A stretch of 64,000 nucleotides of DNA from Nomia melanderi (taxonomy: Eukaryota > Arthropoda > Insecta > Hymenoptera > Halictidae). Under the pieces are notes generated by a model that was not told the DNA's origin, made no database searches, and was given only the letters and a program-made list of their open reading frames with translations. This document shows positions 25,149 to 37,585 of the stretch, in pieces (position 1 is the first letter of the stretch; each line of letters opens with the position of its first letter). Both the position numbers and the translations under genes were made by a program. The stretch is taken from the NCBI RefSeq assembly GCF_051020985.1, contig NW_027475133.1:5642001-5706000 (forward strand), read 5' to 3'.

Positions 25149-26198
25149 GCACTAAATCAAAGTGCATTGTCTGTAGGAGGCCCGGGCGCATGAATCTGGC
25201 CAGCGGGAACGACCTCGGACAACGAGGGGCCGAGAAAACCACAGTCTCATGGGGCCGGACACTCAGGGTCAGGGGAAAATCCAATATATATCTGGTGATA
25301 TCTCGGGTGCTATTAGAGATAGCGCAATAAACCAAAGTGCATTGTCTGTAGGAGGCCCTGGCGCATGAATCTGGGCAGCGGGAACGACCTCGGACCACCA
25401 GGGACCGAGAAAATCACCGTCTCATGGAGCCGGACACTCAGGGTCAGGAAAAAATCCAATATATATCTGGTGATATCTCGGGTGCTATTACAGATAGCGC
25501 AATAAATCGAAGTGCATTTTCTGTAGGAGGCCCAGGCGAATGAATCTGTGCAGCGGGAACGACCTCGGACCACCAGGGGCCGAGAAAACCACCGTCTCAT
25601 GGGTCCGGACACTCAGGGTCAGGGGAAAATCCAATATATATCTGGTGATATCTCGGGTGCTATTACAGATAGCGCTATAAACCAAAGTGCATTGTCTGTA
25701 GCAGGCCCTTGCGAATGAATCTGTACCGCAGGAACGATCTCGGACCACCAGTCGCCGAGAAAATTACAGATATTCGGAATCCGTCACCCAAGGTCAGCGG
25801 AAAATCCAATATATATCTGGTGATATCTCGGGTGCTATTAGAGATAGCGCAATAAACCAAAGTGCATTGTCTGTAGGAGGCCCTGGCGCATGAATCTGGG
25901 CAGCGGGAACGACCTCGGACCACCAGGGACCGAGAAAATCACCGTCTCATGGAGCCGGACACTCAGGGTCAGGAAAAAATCCAATATATATCTGGTGATA
26001 TCTCGGGTGCTATTACAGATAGCGCAATAAATCGAAGTGCATTTTCTGTAGGAGGCCCAGGCGAATGAATCTGTGCAGCGGGAACGACCTCGGACCACCA
26101 GGGGCCGAGAAAACCACCGTCTCATGGGTCCGGACACTCAGGGTCAGGGGAAAATCCAATATATATCTGGTGATATCTCGGGTGCTATTAGAGATAGC
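25149..26198 (+). repeat. Region 3 cycle 6 (6 monomers, 1050 bp)
   Basis: Contains one FES monomer (25772). Inside it, a three-monomer segment repeats at 525 bp: 25313-25612 and 25838-26137 translate identically and share accgagaaaatcacc and gaagtgcattttctg. A seventh anchor monomer follows at 26199, after which the region-3 monomer types stop. Confidence 0.78.
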
Positions 26199-26289
26199 GC
26201 ACTAAATCAAAGTGCATTGTCTGTAGGAGGCCCGGGCGCATGAATCTGGCCAGCGGGAACGACCTCGGACAACGAGGGGCCGAGAAAAC

Positions 26290-26571
26290 CACCGTCTCAT
26301 GGGTCCGGACACTCAGGGTCATGGAAAAATCCAATATATATCTGGTGATATCTCGGGTGCTATTACAGATAGCGCAAACAATCACAGTCCATAGTCTGTA
26401 GGAGGCCCTGGGGCATGAATCTGGCCAGCGGGAACGACCTCGGACCACCAGGGGCCGAGAAAACCACCGTCTCAGTTGGCCGGACACTCAGGGTCAGGGG
26501 AAAAGCCAATATATATCTGGTTATATCTCGGGTGCTATTAGAGATAGCGCAATAAACCAAAGTGAATTATT
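26290..26571 (+). repeat. Transition monomers at the region 3/4 border
   Basis: Two monomers with rare variants: gcgcaaacaatcacagtcc near 26376 and ctcagttggccgg near 26472. They recur at 30314-30545 with an offset of 4024 bp, one monomer less than the 4199-bp offset that follows. The 4-kb duplication therefore probably began upstream of the near-identical block annotated next. Confidence 0.75.
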
Positions 26572-29500
26572 TGCAGGAGGCTCTGGCGCATGAATCTGTG
26601 CAGCGGGAACGACCTCGGTCCACCAGGGGCCGAGAAAACCACCGTCTCATGGGGCCGGACACTCAGGGTCAGGGAAAAATCCAATATATATCTGGTCATA
26701 TCTCGGGTGCTAATACAGATAGCGCAACAAATCAAAGTGAATTGTCTGTAGGAGGCCCTGGCGCATGAAACTGGGCAGCGGGAACGTCCTCGGACCACCA
26801 GGGGCCGAGAAAACCACCGACACATGGCGCCGGACACCCAAGGTCATGTAAATACCCAGGATGTATCTGATGATAACTCCGGTGCTATTAGAGATAGCCC
26901 AATAAATCAAAGTGCATTGTCTGTAGGAGGCCCTGGCGCATGAATCTGTGCAACGGGAAGGACCTCGGACCACCAGGGGCCGAGAAAACCACCGTCACAT
27001 GGGGCCGGACAGTCAGGGTCAGGGAAAAATCCAATATATATGTGGTGATATCTCGGGTGCTATTACAGATAGCGCAATAAATCAATGTGAATTATCTGGA
27101 GGAGGACCTGGCGAATGAATCTGTGCTGCGGGAACGACCTCGTACCACCAGGGGCCGAGAAAACCACCGTCTCATGGGGCCGGACACTCAGGGTCAGGGG
27201 AAAATCCTATATATATCTGGCGCTATCTCGGGTGCTATTAGAGATAGCGCAATAAATCAAAGTGCATTGTCTGCAGGAGGCCCTGGCGCATGCATCTGTG
27301 CAGCGGAAACGACCTCCGACCACCAGGGGCCGAGACAACCACCGTCTCATGGGGCCGGACACTCAGGGTCAGGGAAAATTCAATATATATCTGGTGATAT
27401 CTCGGGTGCTATTACAGATAGCCCAATAAATCAATGTGCATTTTCTGTAGGAGGCCCTGGCGCATGAATTTGTGCAGCGGGAACGACCTCGGACCACCAG
27501 GGGCCGAGAAAACCACAGTCTCATGGTGCCGGACACTCAGGGTCTGGGGAAAATTCAATATATATCTGGTGACATCTCGGGTGCTATTAGAGATAGCGCA
27601 ATAAACCAGAGTGCATTATCTGCAGGAGGCTCTGGCGCATGAATCTGTGCAGCGGGAACGACCTCGGACCACCAGGGGCCGAGAAAACCACCGTCTCATG
27701 GGGCCGGACACTCAGGGTCAGGGAAAAATCCAATATATATCTGGTGATATCTCGGGTGCTATTAGAGATAGCGCAATAAACCAACGTGAATTATCTGCAG
27801 GAGGCCCTGGCGCATGAATCTGTGCAGCGGGAACGACCTCGGACCACCAGGGGCCGAGAAAACGACCGTCTCATGAGGCCGGACACTCAGGGTCAGTGAA
27901 AAATCCAATATATATCTGCTGATATCTCGGGTGCTATTACAGATAGCGCAATAAATCAAAGTGCATTGTCTGTAGGAGGCCCTGGCGCATGAATCTGTGC
28001 AGCGGGAACGACCTTGGACCACCATGGGCCGAGAAAACCACCGTCTCATGGAGCCGGACACTCAGGGTCTGGGGAAAATCCAATATATATCTGGTGATAT
28101 CTCGGGTGCTATTAGAGATAGCGCAATAAACCAAAGTGAATTATCTGCAGGAGGCCCTGGCGCATGAATCTGTGCAGCGGGAACGACCTCGGACCACCAG
28201 GGGCCGAGAAAACGACCGTCTCATGGGGCCGGACAATCAGGGTCAGTGAAAAATCCAATATATATCTGCTGATATCTCGGGTGCTATTACAGATAGCGCA
28301 ATAAATCAAAGTGCATTGTCTGCATGAGGCACTGGCGAATGAATCTGTGCAGCAGGAACGACCTCGGACCACCAGGGGCCGAGAAAATTACAGATATTCG
28401 GAATCCGTCACCCAAGGTCATGTGATAATCCAGCATATATCTGGTGATATCTCGGGTGCTATGACAGATAGCGCAATAAACCAAAGTGCATTGTCTGTAG
28501 GAGGCCCTGGCGCATGAATCTGGGCAGCAGGAACGACCTCGGACAACCAGGGGCCGAGAAAACCACCGACACATGAGGCCGGACACCCAAGGTCATGCAA
28601 AAATCCAGTATATATCTGGTGATATCTCGGGTGCTATTAGAGATAACGCGATAAGTCAAAGAGAATTATCTGCAGGAGGCCCTTGCGCATGAATCTGTGC
28701 CGCGGAAACGACGTCGGACCACCAGGGGCCGAGAAAACCACCGACACATGAGGCCGGACACCCAAGGTCATGTAAAAATCCAGAATATATCTGGTTATAT
28801 CTCGGGTGCTATTATAGATAGCGCAATAAATCAAAGTGCATTGTCTGCAGGAGGCCCTGTTGCATGAATCTGTGCAGCGGGATCTACCTCGGACCACCAG
28901 GGACCCCGAAAATCACCGACACATGGGGCCGGACTGTCAAGGTCAGGGTAAAATCCAATATATATCTGGTGATATCTCGGGTGCTATTAGAGATAGCGCA
29001 ATAAATCAAAGTGCATTGTCCGTATGAGACCCTTGCGCATGAATCTGTGCAGCGGGAACGACCTCGGTCCACCAGGGGCCGAGAAAACCACCGACACATG
29101 GGGCCGGATACTAAGGGTCAGTGTAAAATCCAATATATATCTGGTGATATCTCGGCTGCTATTAGAGATAGCGCAATAAATCAAAGTGCATTATCTGTAG
29201 GAGGCCCTGGCGCATGAATCTGTGCAGCAGGATCGACCTCGGACCACCAGGGGCCGAGAAAACCACCGACACATGGGGCCGGACACTCAGGGTGAGGGAA
29301 AAATCCAATATATATCTGGTGATGTCTCGGGTGCTCTTACAGATACCGCACTAAACCAAACTGAATTACCTGCAGTGGGCCCTGGCGTATGAATCTGTGC
29401 AGCGGCAACGACCTCGGACCACCAGGGTCCGAGAAAACCACCGTCTCATGGGGCCGGACACTCAGGGTCGGGGAAAAATCCAATATATATCTGGTGATGT

Positions 29501-29840
29501 CTCGGGTGCTATTAGAGATAGCGCAATAAATCAAAGTGCATTATCTGTAGGAGGCCCTGGCGCATGAATCTGTGCAGCGGGAACGACCTCGGTCCACCAG
29601 GGGCCGAGAAAACCACCGACACATGGGGCCGGATACTAAGGGTCAGTGTAAAATCCAATATATATCTGGTGATATCTCGGCTGCTATTAGAGATAGCGCA
29701 ATAAATCAAAGTGCATTATCTGTAGGAGGCCCTGGCGCATGAATCTGTGCAGCGGGAACGACCACGGACCACCAGGGGCCGAGAAAACCGCAGTCTCACG
29801 GGGCCGGACACTCAGGGTCAGGGGAAAATCCAATATATAT
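26572..29840 (+). repeat. Region 4, 24-monomer HOR copy D1 (near-identical part)
   Basis: 3269 bp that align without gaps to 30771-34039 at a constant offset of 4199 bp (24 x 175 minus 1). I noticed only four substitutions: at 26725 (c against g), 27209 (a against g), 27785 (c against a) and 29369 (c against t). One base is missing in gggaaaattcaat near 27376 in both copies. The block ends in a series of monomers with gacacatg and cacccaaggtcatg, and holds one full FES monomer at 28396. Such similarity implies a very recent duplication or an assembly duplication. Confidence 0.92.
28287..28860 (+). repeat. Five-times-reused segment S (first copy)
   Basis: A run of about three monomers: a full FES monomer (tgcatgaggcactgg, then attcgg at 28396, then gtgataatcc), a unit with cagcaggaacg and gacacatgaggcc, and a unit with cgcggaaacgacgtcgg. 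The run appears five times, with attcgg at 28396, 32595, 35572, 41873 and 46075. It is the part shared by the 4199-bp HOR of region 4 and the superblocks of region 5, so it links the two histories. Confidence 0.85.
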
Positions 29841-30770
29841 GTGGTGATATCTCGGGCGCTATTGCAGATAGCGCAATAAATCAAAGTGCATTCTCTGTAG
29901 GAGGCGCTGGCGCATGAATCTGGCCCGCGGGAACGACCTCGGACCACCAGGGGCCGAGAAAACCACCGTCTCATGGGGCCGGACACTCAGGGCCAGGGGA
30001 AAATCCAATATATATCTGGTGATATCTCGGGTGCTATTAGAGATAGCGCAATAAACCAAAGTGAATTATCTGAAGGAGGCCCTGTCGCATGCATCTGTGC
30101 AGCGGGAACGACCTCGGACCACAAGGGGCCGAGAAAACCACCGTCTCATGGGGCCGGACACTCAGGGACAGGGAAAAATCCAATATATATCTGGTGATAT
30201 CTTGGGTGCTATTACAGGTAGCGCAATAAATCAAAGTGCATTGTCTGTAGGAGGCCCTGGCGCAGGAACCTGTGCAGCGGGAACGACCTCGCACCACCAG
30301 GGGCCGAGGAAGCCACCGTCTCATGGGGCCGGACACTCAGGGTCATGGAAAAATCCAATATATATCTGGTGATATCTCGGGTGCTATTACAGATAGCGCA
30401 AACAATCACAGTCCATTGTCTGTAGGAGGCCCTGGGGCATGAATCTGGCCAGCGGGAACGACCTCGGACCACCAGGGGCCGAGAAAACCACCGTCTCAGT
30501 TGGCCGGACACTCAGGGTCAGGGGAAAAGCCAATGTATATGTGGTGATATCTCGGGTGCTATTACAGATAGCGGAACAAATCAAAGTGAATTGTCTGTCG
30601 GAGGCCCTGGCGCATGAAACTGGGCAGCGGGAACGTCCTCGGACCACCAGGGGCCGAGAAAACCACCGACACATGGCGCCGGACACCCAAGGTCATGTAA
30701 ATACCCAGGATGTATCTGATGATATCTACGGTGCTATTAGAGATAGCGCAATAAACCAGAGTGCATTATC
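29841..30770 (+). repeat. Region 4, connecting monomers between D1 and D2
   Basis: About five monomers. The part 30314-30545 corresponds to 26290-26521 (offset 4024). The part from about 30567 to 30720 closely resembles 30918-31070 (offset 350), with atagcggaacaaatc and aaatacccaggatg in both. One extra monomer therefore seems to have been added here by local duplication, which explains the step from 4024 to 4199 bp. Confidence 0.75.
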
Positions 30771-33700
30771 TGCAGGAGGCTCTGGCGCATGAATCTGTGC
30801 AGCGGGAACGACCTCGGTCCACCAGGGGCCGAGAAAACCACCGTCTCATGGGGCCGGACACTCAGGGTCAGGGAAAAATCCAATATATATCTGGTCATAT
30901 CTCGGGTGCTAATACAGATAGCGGAACAAATCAAAGTGAATTGTCTGTAGGAGGCCCTGGCGCATGAAACTGGGCAGCGGGAACGTCCTCGGACCACCAG
31001 GGGCCGAGAAAACCACCGACACATGGCGCCGGACACCCAAGGTCATGTAAATACCCAGGATGTATCTGATGATAACTCCGGTGCTATTAGAGATAGCCCA
31101 ATAAATCAAAGTGCATTGTCTGTAGGAGGCCCTGGCGCATGAATCTGTGCAACGGGAAGGACCTCGGACCACCAGGGGCCGAGAAAACCACCGTCACATG
31201 GGGCCGGACAGTCAGGGTCAGGGAAAAATCCAATATATATGTGGTGATATCTCGGGTGCTATTACAGATAGCGCAATAAATCAATGTGAATTATCTGGAG
31301 GAGGACCTGGCGAATGAATCTGTGCTGCGGGAACGACCTCGTACCACCAGGGGCCGAGAAAACCACCGTCTCATGGGGCCGGACACTCAGGGTCAGGGGA
31401 AAATCCTGTATATATCTGGCGCTATCTCGGGTGCTATTAGAGATAGCGCAATAAATCAAAGTGCATTGTCTGCAGGAGGCCCTGGCGCATGCATCTGTGC
31501 AGCGGAAACGACCTCCGACCACCAGGGGCCGAGACAACCACCGTCTCATGGGGCCGGACACTCAGGGTCAGGGAAAATTCAATATATATCTGGTGATATC
31601 TCGGGTGCTATTACAGATAGCCCAATAAATCAATGTGCATTTTCTGTAGGAGGCCCTGGCGCATGAATTTGTGCAGCGGGAACGACCTCGGACCACCAGG
31701 GGCCGAGAAAACCACAGTCTCATGGTGCCGGACACTCAGGGTCTGGGGAAAATTCAATATATATCTGGTGACATCTCGGGTGCTATTAGAGATAGCGCAA
31801 TAAACCAGAGTGCATTATCTGCAGGAGGCTCTGGCGCATGAATCTGTGCAGCGGGAACGACCTCGGACCACCAGGGGCCGAGAAAACCACCGTCTCATGG
31901 GGCCGGACACTCAGGGTCAGGGAAAAATCCAATATATATCTGGTGATATCTCGGGTGCTATTAGAGATAGCGCAATAAACCAAAGTGAATTATCTGCAGG
32001 AGGCCCTGGCGCATGAATCTGTGCAGCGGGAACGACCTCGGACCACCAGGGGCCGAGAAAACGACCGTCTCATGAGGCCGGACACTCAGGGTCAGTGAAA
32101 AATCCAATATATATCTGCTGATATCTCGGGTGCTATTACAGATAGCGCAATAAATCAAAGTGCATTGTCTGTAGGAGGCCCTGGCGCATGAATCTGTGCA
32201 GCGGGAACGACCTTGGACCACCATGGGCCGAGAAAACCACCGTCTCATGGAGCCGGACACTCAGGGTCTGGGGAAAATCCAATATATATCTGGTGATATC
32301 TCGGGTGCTATTAGAGATAGCGCAATAAACCAAAGTGAATTATCTGCAGGAGGCCCTGGCGCATGAATCTGTGCAGCGGGAACGACCTCGGACCACCAGG
32401 GGCCGAGAAAACGACCGTCTCATGGGGCCGGACAATCAGGGTCAGTGAAAAATCCAATATATATCTGCTGATATCTCGGGTGCTATTACAGATAGCGCAA
32501 TAAATCAAAGTGCATTGTCTGCATGAGGCACTGGCGAATGAATCTGTGCAGCAGGAACGACCTCGGACCACCAGGGGCCGAGAAAATTACAGATATTCGG
32601 AATCCGTCACCCAAGGTCATGTGATAATCCAGCATATATCTGGTGATATCTCGGGTGCTATGACAGATAGCGCAATAAACCAAAGTGCATTGTCTGTAGG
32701 AGGCCCTGGCGCATGAATCTGGGCAGCAGGAACGACCTCGGACAACCAGGGGCCGAGAAAACCACCGACACATGAGGCCGGACACCCAAGGTCATGCAAA
32801 AATCCAGTATATATCTGGTGATATCTCGGGTGCTATTAGAGATAACGCGATAAGTCAAAGAGAATTATCTGCAGGAGGCCCTTGCGCATGAATCTGTGCC
32901 GCGGAAACGACGTCGGACCACCAGGGGCCGAGAAAACCACCGACACATGAGGCCGGACACCCAAGGTCATGTAAAAATCCAGAATATATCTGGTTATATC
33001 TCGGGTGCTATTATAGATAGCGCAATAAATCAAAGTGCATTGTCTGCAGGAGGCCCTGTTGCATGAATCTGTGCAGCGGGATCTACCTCGGACCACCAGG
33101 GACCCCGAAAATCACCGACACATGGGGCCGGACTGTCAAGGTCAGGGTAAAATCCAATATATATCTGGTGATATCTCGGGTGCTATTAGAGATAGCGCAA
33201 TAAATCAAAGTGCATTGTCCGTATGAGACCCTTGCGCATGAATCTGTGCAGCGGGAACGACCTCGGTCCACCAGGGGCCGAGAAAACCACCGACACATGG
33301 GGCCGGATACTAAGGGTCAGTGTAAAATCCAATATATATCTGGTGATATCTCGGCTGCTATTAGAGATAGCGCAATAAATCAAAGTGCATTATCTGTAGG
33401 AGGCCCTGGCGCATGAATCTGTGCAGCAGGATCGACCTCGGACCACCAGGGGCCGAGAAAACCACCGACACATGGGGCCGGACACTCAGGGTGAGGGAAA
33501 AATCCAATATATATCTGGTGATGTCTCGGGTGCTCTTACAGATACCGCACTAAACCAAACTGAATTATCTGCAGTGGGCCCTGGCGTATGAATCTGTGCA
33601 GCGGCAACGACCTCGGACCACCAGGGTCCGAGAAAACCACCGTCTCATGGGGCCGGACACTCAGGGTCGGGGAAAAATCCAATATATATCTGGTGATGTC

Positions 33701-34039
33701 TCGGGTGCTATTAGAGATAGCGCAATAAATCAAAGTGCATTATCTGTAGGAGGCCCTGGCGCATGAATCTGTGCAGCGGGAACGACCTCGGTCCACCAGG
33801 GGCCGAGAAAACCACCGACACATGGGGCCGGATACTAAGGGTCAGTGTAAAATCCAATATATATCTGGTGATATCTCGGCTGCTATTAGAGATAGCGCAA
33901 TAAATCAAAGTGCATTATCTGTAGGAGGCCCTGGCGCATGAATCTGTGCAGCGGGAACGACCACGGACCACCAGGGGCCGAGAAAACCGCAGTCTCACGG
34001 GGCCGGACACTCAGGGTCAGGGGAAAATCCAATATATAT
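30771..34039 (+). repeat. Region 4, 24-monomer HOR copy D2
   Basis: Gap-free second copy of 26572-29840. The FES monomer lies at 32595. It ends at 34039, where the partner reads gtggtgatatc against ctggtgatatc here. Downstream monomers are different. Confidence 0.92.
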
Positions 34040-34508
34040 CTGGTGATATCTCGGGTGCTATTAGAGATAGCGCAATAAATCAAAGTGCATTGCCTGTAGG
34101 AGGCACTGGCGAATGAATCTGTGCAGCAGGAACGACCTCGGACCACCAGGGGCCGAGAAAACAACAGTCTCATGGGGCCGGACACTCAGGGTCAGGGAAA
34201 AATCCAATATATATCTGGTGATATCTTGGGTGCTATTACAGATAGCGCAATAAACCAAAGTGAATTATCTGCAGGAGGCCCTGGCGCATGCATCTGTGCA
34301 GCGGGAACGACCTCGGACCACCAGGGGCCGAGAAAACCACCGTCCCATGGGGCCGGACACTCAGGGTCGGGGAAAAATCCAGTATATATCTGATGATATC
34401 TCGGGTGCTATTAGAGATAGCGCAATAAACCAAAGTGAATTGTCTGCAAGAGGCCCTGGCGCATGCATCTGTGCAGCGGGAACGACCTCGGACCACGAGG
34501 GGCAGTGA
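34040..34508 (+). repeat. Transition monomers at the region 4/5 border
   Basis: About 2.7 monomers. From about 34236 they match 36862 onward at an offset of 2626 bp (15 x 175 plus 1), with the rare variants atctgatgatatc and ccacgaggggcag. This piece thus contains part of the 9-monomer unit described below. Confidence 0.75.
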
Positions 34509-36011
34509 AAACCACCGTCTCATGGGGCCGGACGCTCAGGGTCGGGGAAAAATCCAATATATATCTGGTGATATCTCGGGTGCTATTACAGATAGCGCAA
34601 TAAATCAAAGTCCATTGTCTGTGGGAGGCCCTGGCGCATGAATCTGTGCAGCGGGAACGACCTCGGACCACCAGGGGCCGAGAAAACCGCCGTCAAATGG
34701 AGCCGGACCCTCAGGGTCAGGTAAAAATCCAATATATATCTGGTGATATCTCGGGTGCTATTACCGATAGCGCAATGAATCAAAGTGCATTGTCTGTAGG
34801 AGGCCCTGGCGCATGAATCTGTGCAGCGGGAACGACCTCGGACCACCATGGGCCGAGAAAACCGCAGTCTCATGGGGCCGGACACTCAGGGTCATGGAAA
34901 AATCCAATATATATCTGGTGATATCTCGGGTGCTATTACAGATAGCGCAATAAATCAAAGTGCATTGTCTGTAGGAGGCCCTGGCGCATGAATCTGTGCA
35001 GCGGGAACGACCTCGCACCACCAGGGGCCGAGGAAACCACCGTCTCATGGGGCCGGACACTCAGGGTCATGGAAAAATCCAATATATATATCTGGTGATA
35101 TCTCGGGTGCTATTACAGATAGCGCAATAAATCAAAGTCCATTGTCTGTAGGAGGCCCTGGCGCATGAATCTGTGCAGCGGGAACGACCTCGGACCACCA
35201 GGGGCCGAGAAAACCGCAGTCTCACGGCTCCGGACACTCAGGGTCAGGGGAAAATCCAATATATATCTGGTGATATCTCGGGTGCTATTAGAGATAGCTC
35301 GATAAATCAAAGTGAATTATCTGCAGGAGGCCCTTGCGCATGAATCTGTGCCGCGGGAACGACGTGGGACCACCAGGGGCCGAGAAAACCACCGACACAT
35401 GAGGCCGGACACCCAAGGTCATGTAAGAATCCAGAATATATCTGGTTATATCCCGGGTGCTATTATAGATAGCGCAATAAATCAAAGTGCATTGTCTGCA
35501 TGAGGCACTGGCGAATGAATCTGTGCAGCAGGAACGACCTCGGACCACCAGGGGCCGAGAAAATTACAGATATTCGGAATCCGTCACCCAAGGTCATGTG
35601 ATAATCCAGCATATATCTGGTGATATCTCGGGTGCTATGACAGATAGCGCAATAAACCAAAGTGCATTGTCTGTAGGAGGCCCTGGCGCATGAATCTGGG
35701 CAGCAGGAACGACCTCGGACAACCAGGGGCCGAGAAAACCACCGACACATGAGGCCGGACACCCAAGGTCATGCAAAAATCCAGTATATATCTGGTGATA
35801 TCTCGGGTGCTATTAGAGATAACGCGATAAATCAAAGAGAATTATCTGCAGGAGGCCCTTGCGCATGAATCTGTGCCGCGGAAACGACGTCGGACCACCA
35901 GGGGCCGAGAAAACCACCGACACATGAGGCCGGACACCCAAGGTCATGTAAAAATCCAGAATATATCTGGTTATATCTCGGGTGCTATTATAGATAGCGC
36001 AATAAATCAAA

Positions 36012-37585
36012 GTGCATTGTCTGCAGGAGGCCCTGTTGCATGAATCTGTGCAGCGGGATCTACCTCGGACCACCAGGGACCCCGAAAATCACCGACACAT
36101 GGGGCCGGACTGTCAAGGTCAGGGTAAAATCCAATATATATCTGGTGATATCTCGGGTGCTATTAGAGATAGCGCAATAAATCAAAGTGCATTGTCCGTA
36201 TGAGACCCTTGCGCATGAATCTGTGCAGCGGGAACGACCTCGGTCCACCAGGGGCCGAGAAAACCACCGACACATGGGGCCGGATACTAAGGGTCAGTGT
36301 AAAATCCAATATATATCTGGTGATATCTCGGCTGCTATTAGAGATAGCGCAATAAATCAAAGTGCATTATCTGTAGGAGGCCCTGGCGCATGAATCTGTG
36401 CAGCAGGATCGACCTCGGACCACCAGGGGCCGAGAAAACCACCGACACATGGGGCCGGACACTCAGGGTGAGGGAAAAATCCAATATATATCTGGTGATG
36501 TCTCGGGTGCTCTTACAGATACCGCACTAAACCAAACTGAATTATCTGCAGTGGGCCCTGGCGTATGAATCTGTGCAGCGGCAACGACCTCGGACCACCA
36601 GGGTCCGAGAAAACCACCGTCTCATGGGCCGGACACTCAGGGTCGGGGAAAAATCCAATATATATCTGGTGATATCTCGGGTGCTATTAGAGATAGCGCA
36701 ATAACTCAAAGTGCATTGTCTGTAGGAGGCACTGGCGAATGAATCTGTGCAGCGGCAACGACCTCGGACCACCAGGGGCCGAGAAAACCACCGTCTCATG
36801 GGGCCGGACACTCAGGGTCGGGGAAAAATCCAATATATATCTGGTGATATCTCGGGTGCTATTAGAGATAGCGCAATAAACCAAAGTGAATTATCTGCAA
36901 GAGGCCCTGGCGCATGCATCTGTGCAGCGGAAACGACCTCGGACCACCAGGGGCCGAGAAAACCACCGTCCCATGGGGCCGGACACTCAGGGTCGGGGAA
37001 AAATCCAGTATATATCTGATGATATCTCGGGTGCTATTAGAGATAGCGCAATAAACCAAAGTGAATTGTCTGCAAGAGGCCCTGGCGCATGCATCTGTGC
37101 AGCGGGAACGACCTCGGACCACGAGGGGCAGAGAAAACCACCGTCTCATGGGGCCGGACGCTCAGGGTCGGGGAAAAATCCAATATATATCTGGTGATAT
37201 CTCGGGTGCTATTACAGATAGCGCAATAAATCAAAGTCCATTGTCTGTGGGAGGCCCTGGCGCATGAATCTGTGCAGCGGGAACGACCTCGGACCACCAG
37301 GGGCCGAGAAAACCGCCGTCAAATGGAGCCGGACACTCAGGGTCATGTAAAAATCCAATATATATCTGGTGATATCTCGGGTGCTATTACCGATAGCGCA
37401 ATGAATCAAAGTGCATTGTCTGTAGGAGGCCCTGGCGCATGAATCTGTGCAGCGGGAACGACCTCGGACCACCATGGGCCGAGAAAACCGCAGTCTCATG
37501 GGGCCGGACACTCAGGGTCATGGAAAAATCCAATATATATCTGGTGATATCTCGGGTGCTATTACAGATAGCGCAATAAATCAAA
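36012..37585 (+). repeat. 9-monomer HOR, copy E1 (1574 bp)
   Basis: Opens at the rare gaggccctgttgcatg monomer with gggatctacctcgg and agggaccccg. One base is missing in ctcatgggccgg near 36627, absent from the other four copies, so the deletion happened after amplification. The order of the nine monomer types is the same in E1 to E5. Confidence 0.9.

Larger units (their letters stand above)
15382..26289 (+). repeat. Region 3: FES-rich region with variable-length HOR cycles
   Basis: About 62 monomers of four or five recurrent types. I located 18 FES-type monomers by attcgg: at 15444, 16669, 17369, 17894, 18420, 19119, 19644, 20170, 20345, 21220, 21745, 22620, 23145, 23672, 24022, 24197, 24897 and 25772. 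Other recurrent types carry ggcccaggcgaatg, catgggtccggac, catggagccggac or ctatgggcag-like ctgggcagcgg. Nearly all units here have the gcattgtctgtagg form of the dimorphic tract. Block pairs align at 1750 bp (16.9-18.4 with 18.7-20.1 kb), 1400 bp (20.6-21.7 with 22.0-23.1 kb), 3852 bp (20.1-20.8 with 23.9-24.6 kb) and 525 bp (25.3-25.8 with 25.8-26.1 kb). Confidence 0.88.

Noticed and set aside
27087..27467. A longer 126-codon open frame, repeated at 31286-31666.
   Set aside because: It is longer only because one base is missing near 27376 (and 31575), which joins two neighbouring frames of the same satellite. The product is repeat sequence read twice, not a protein.
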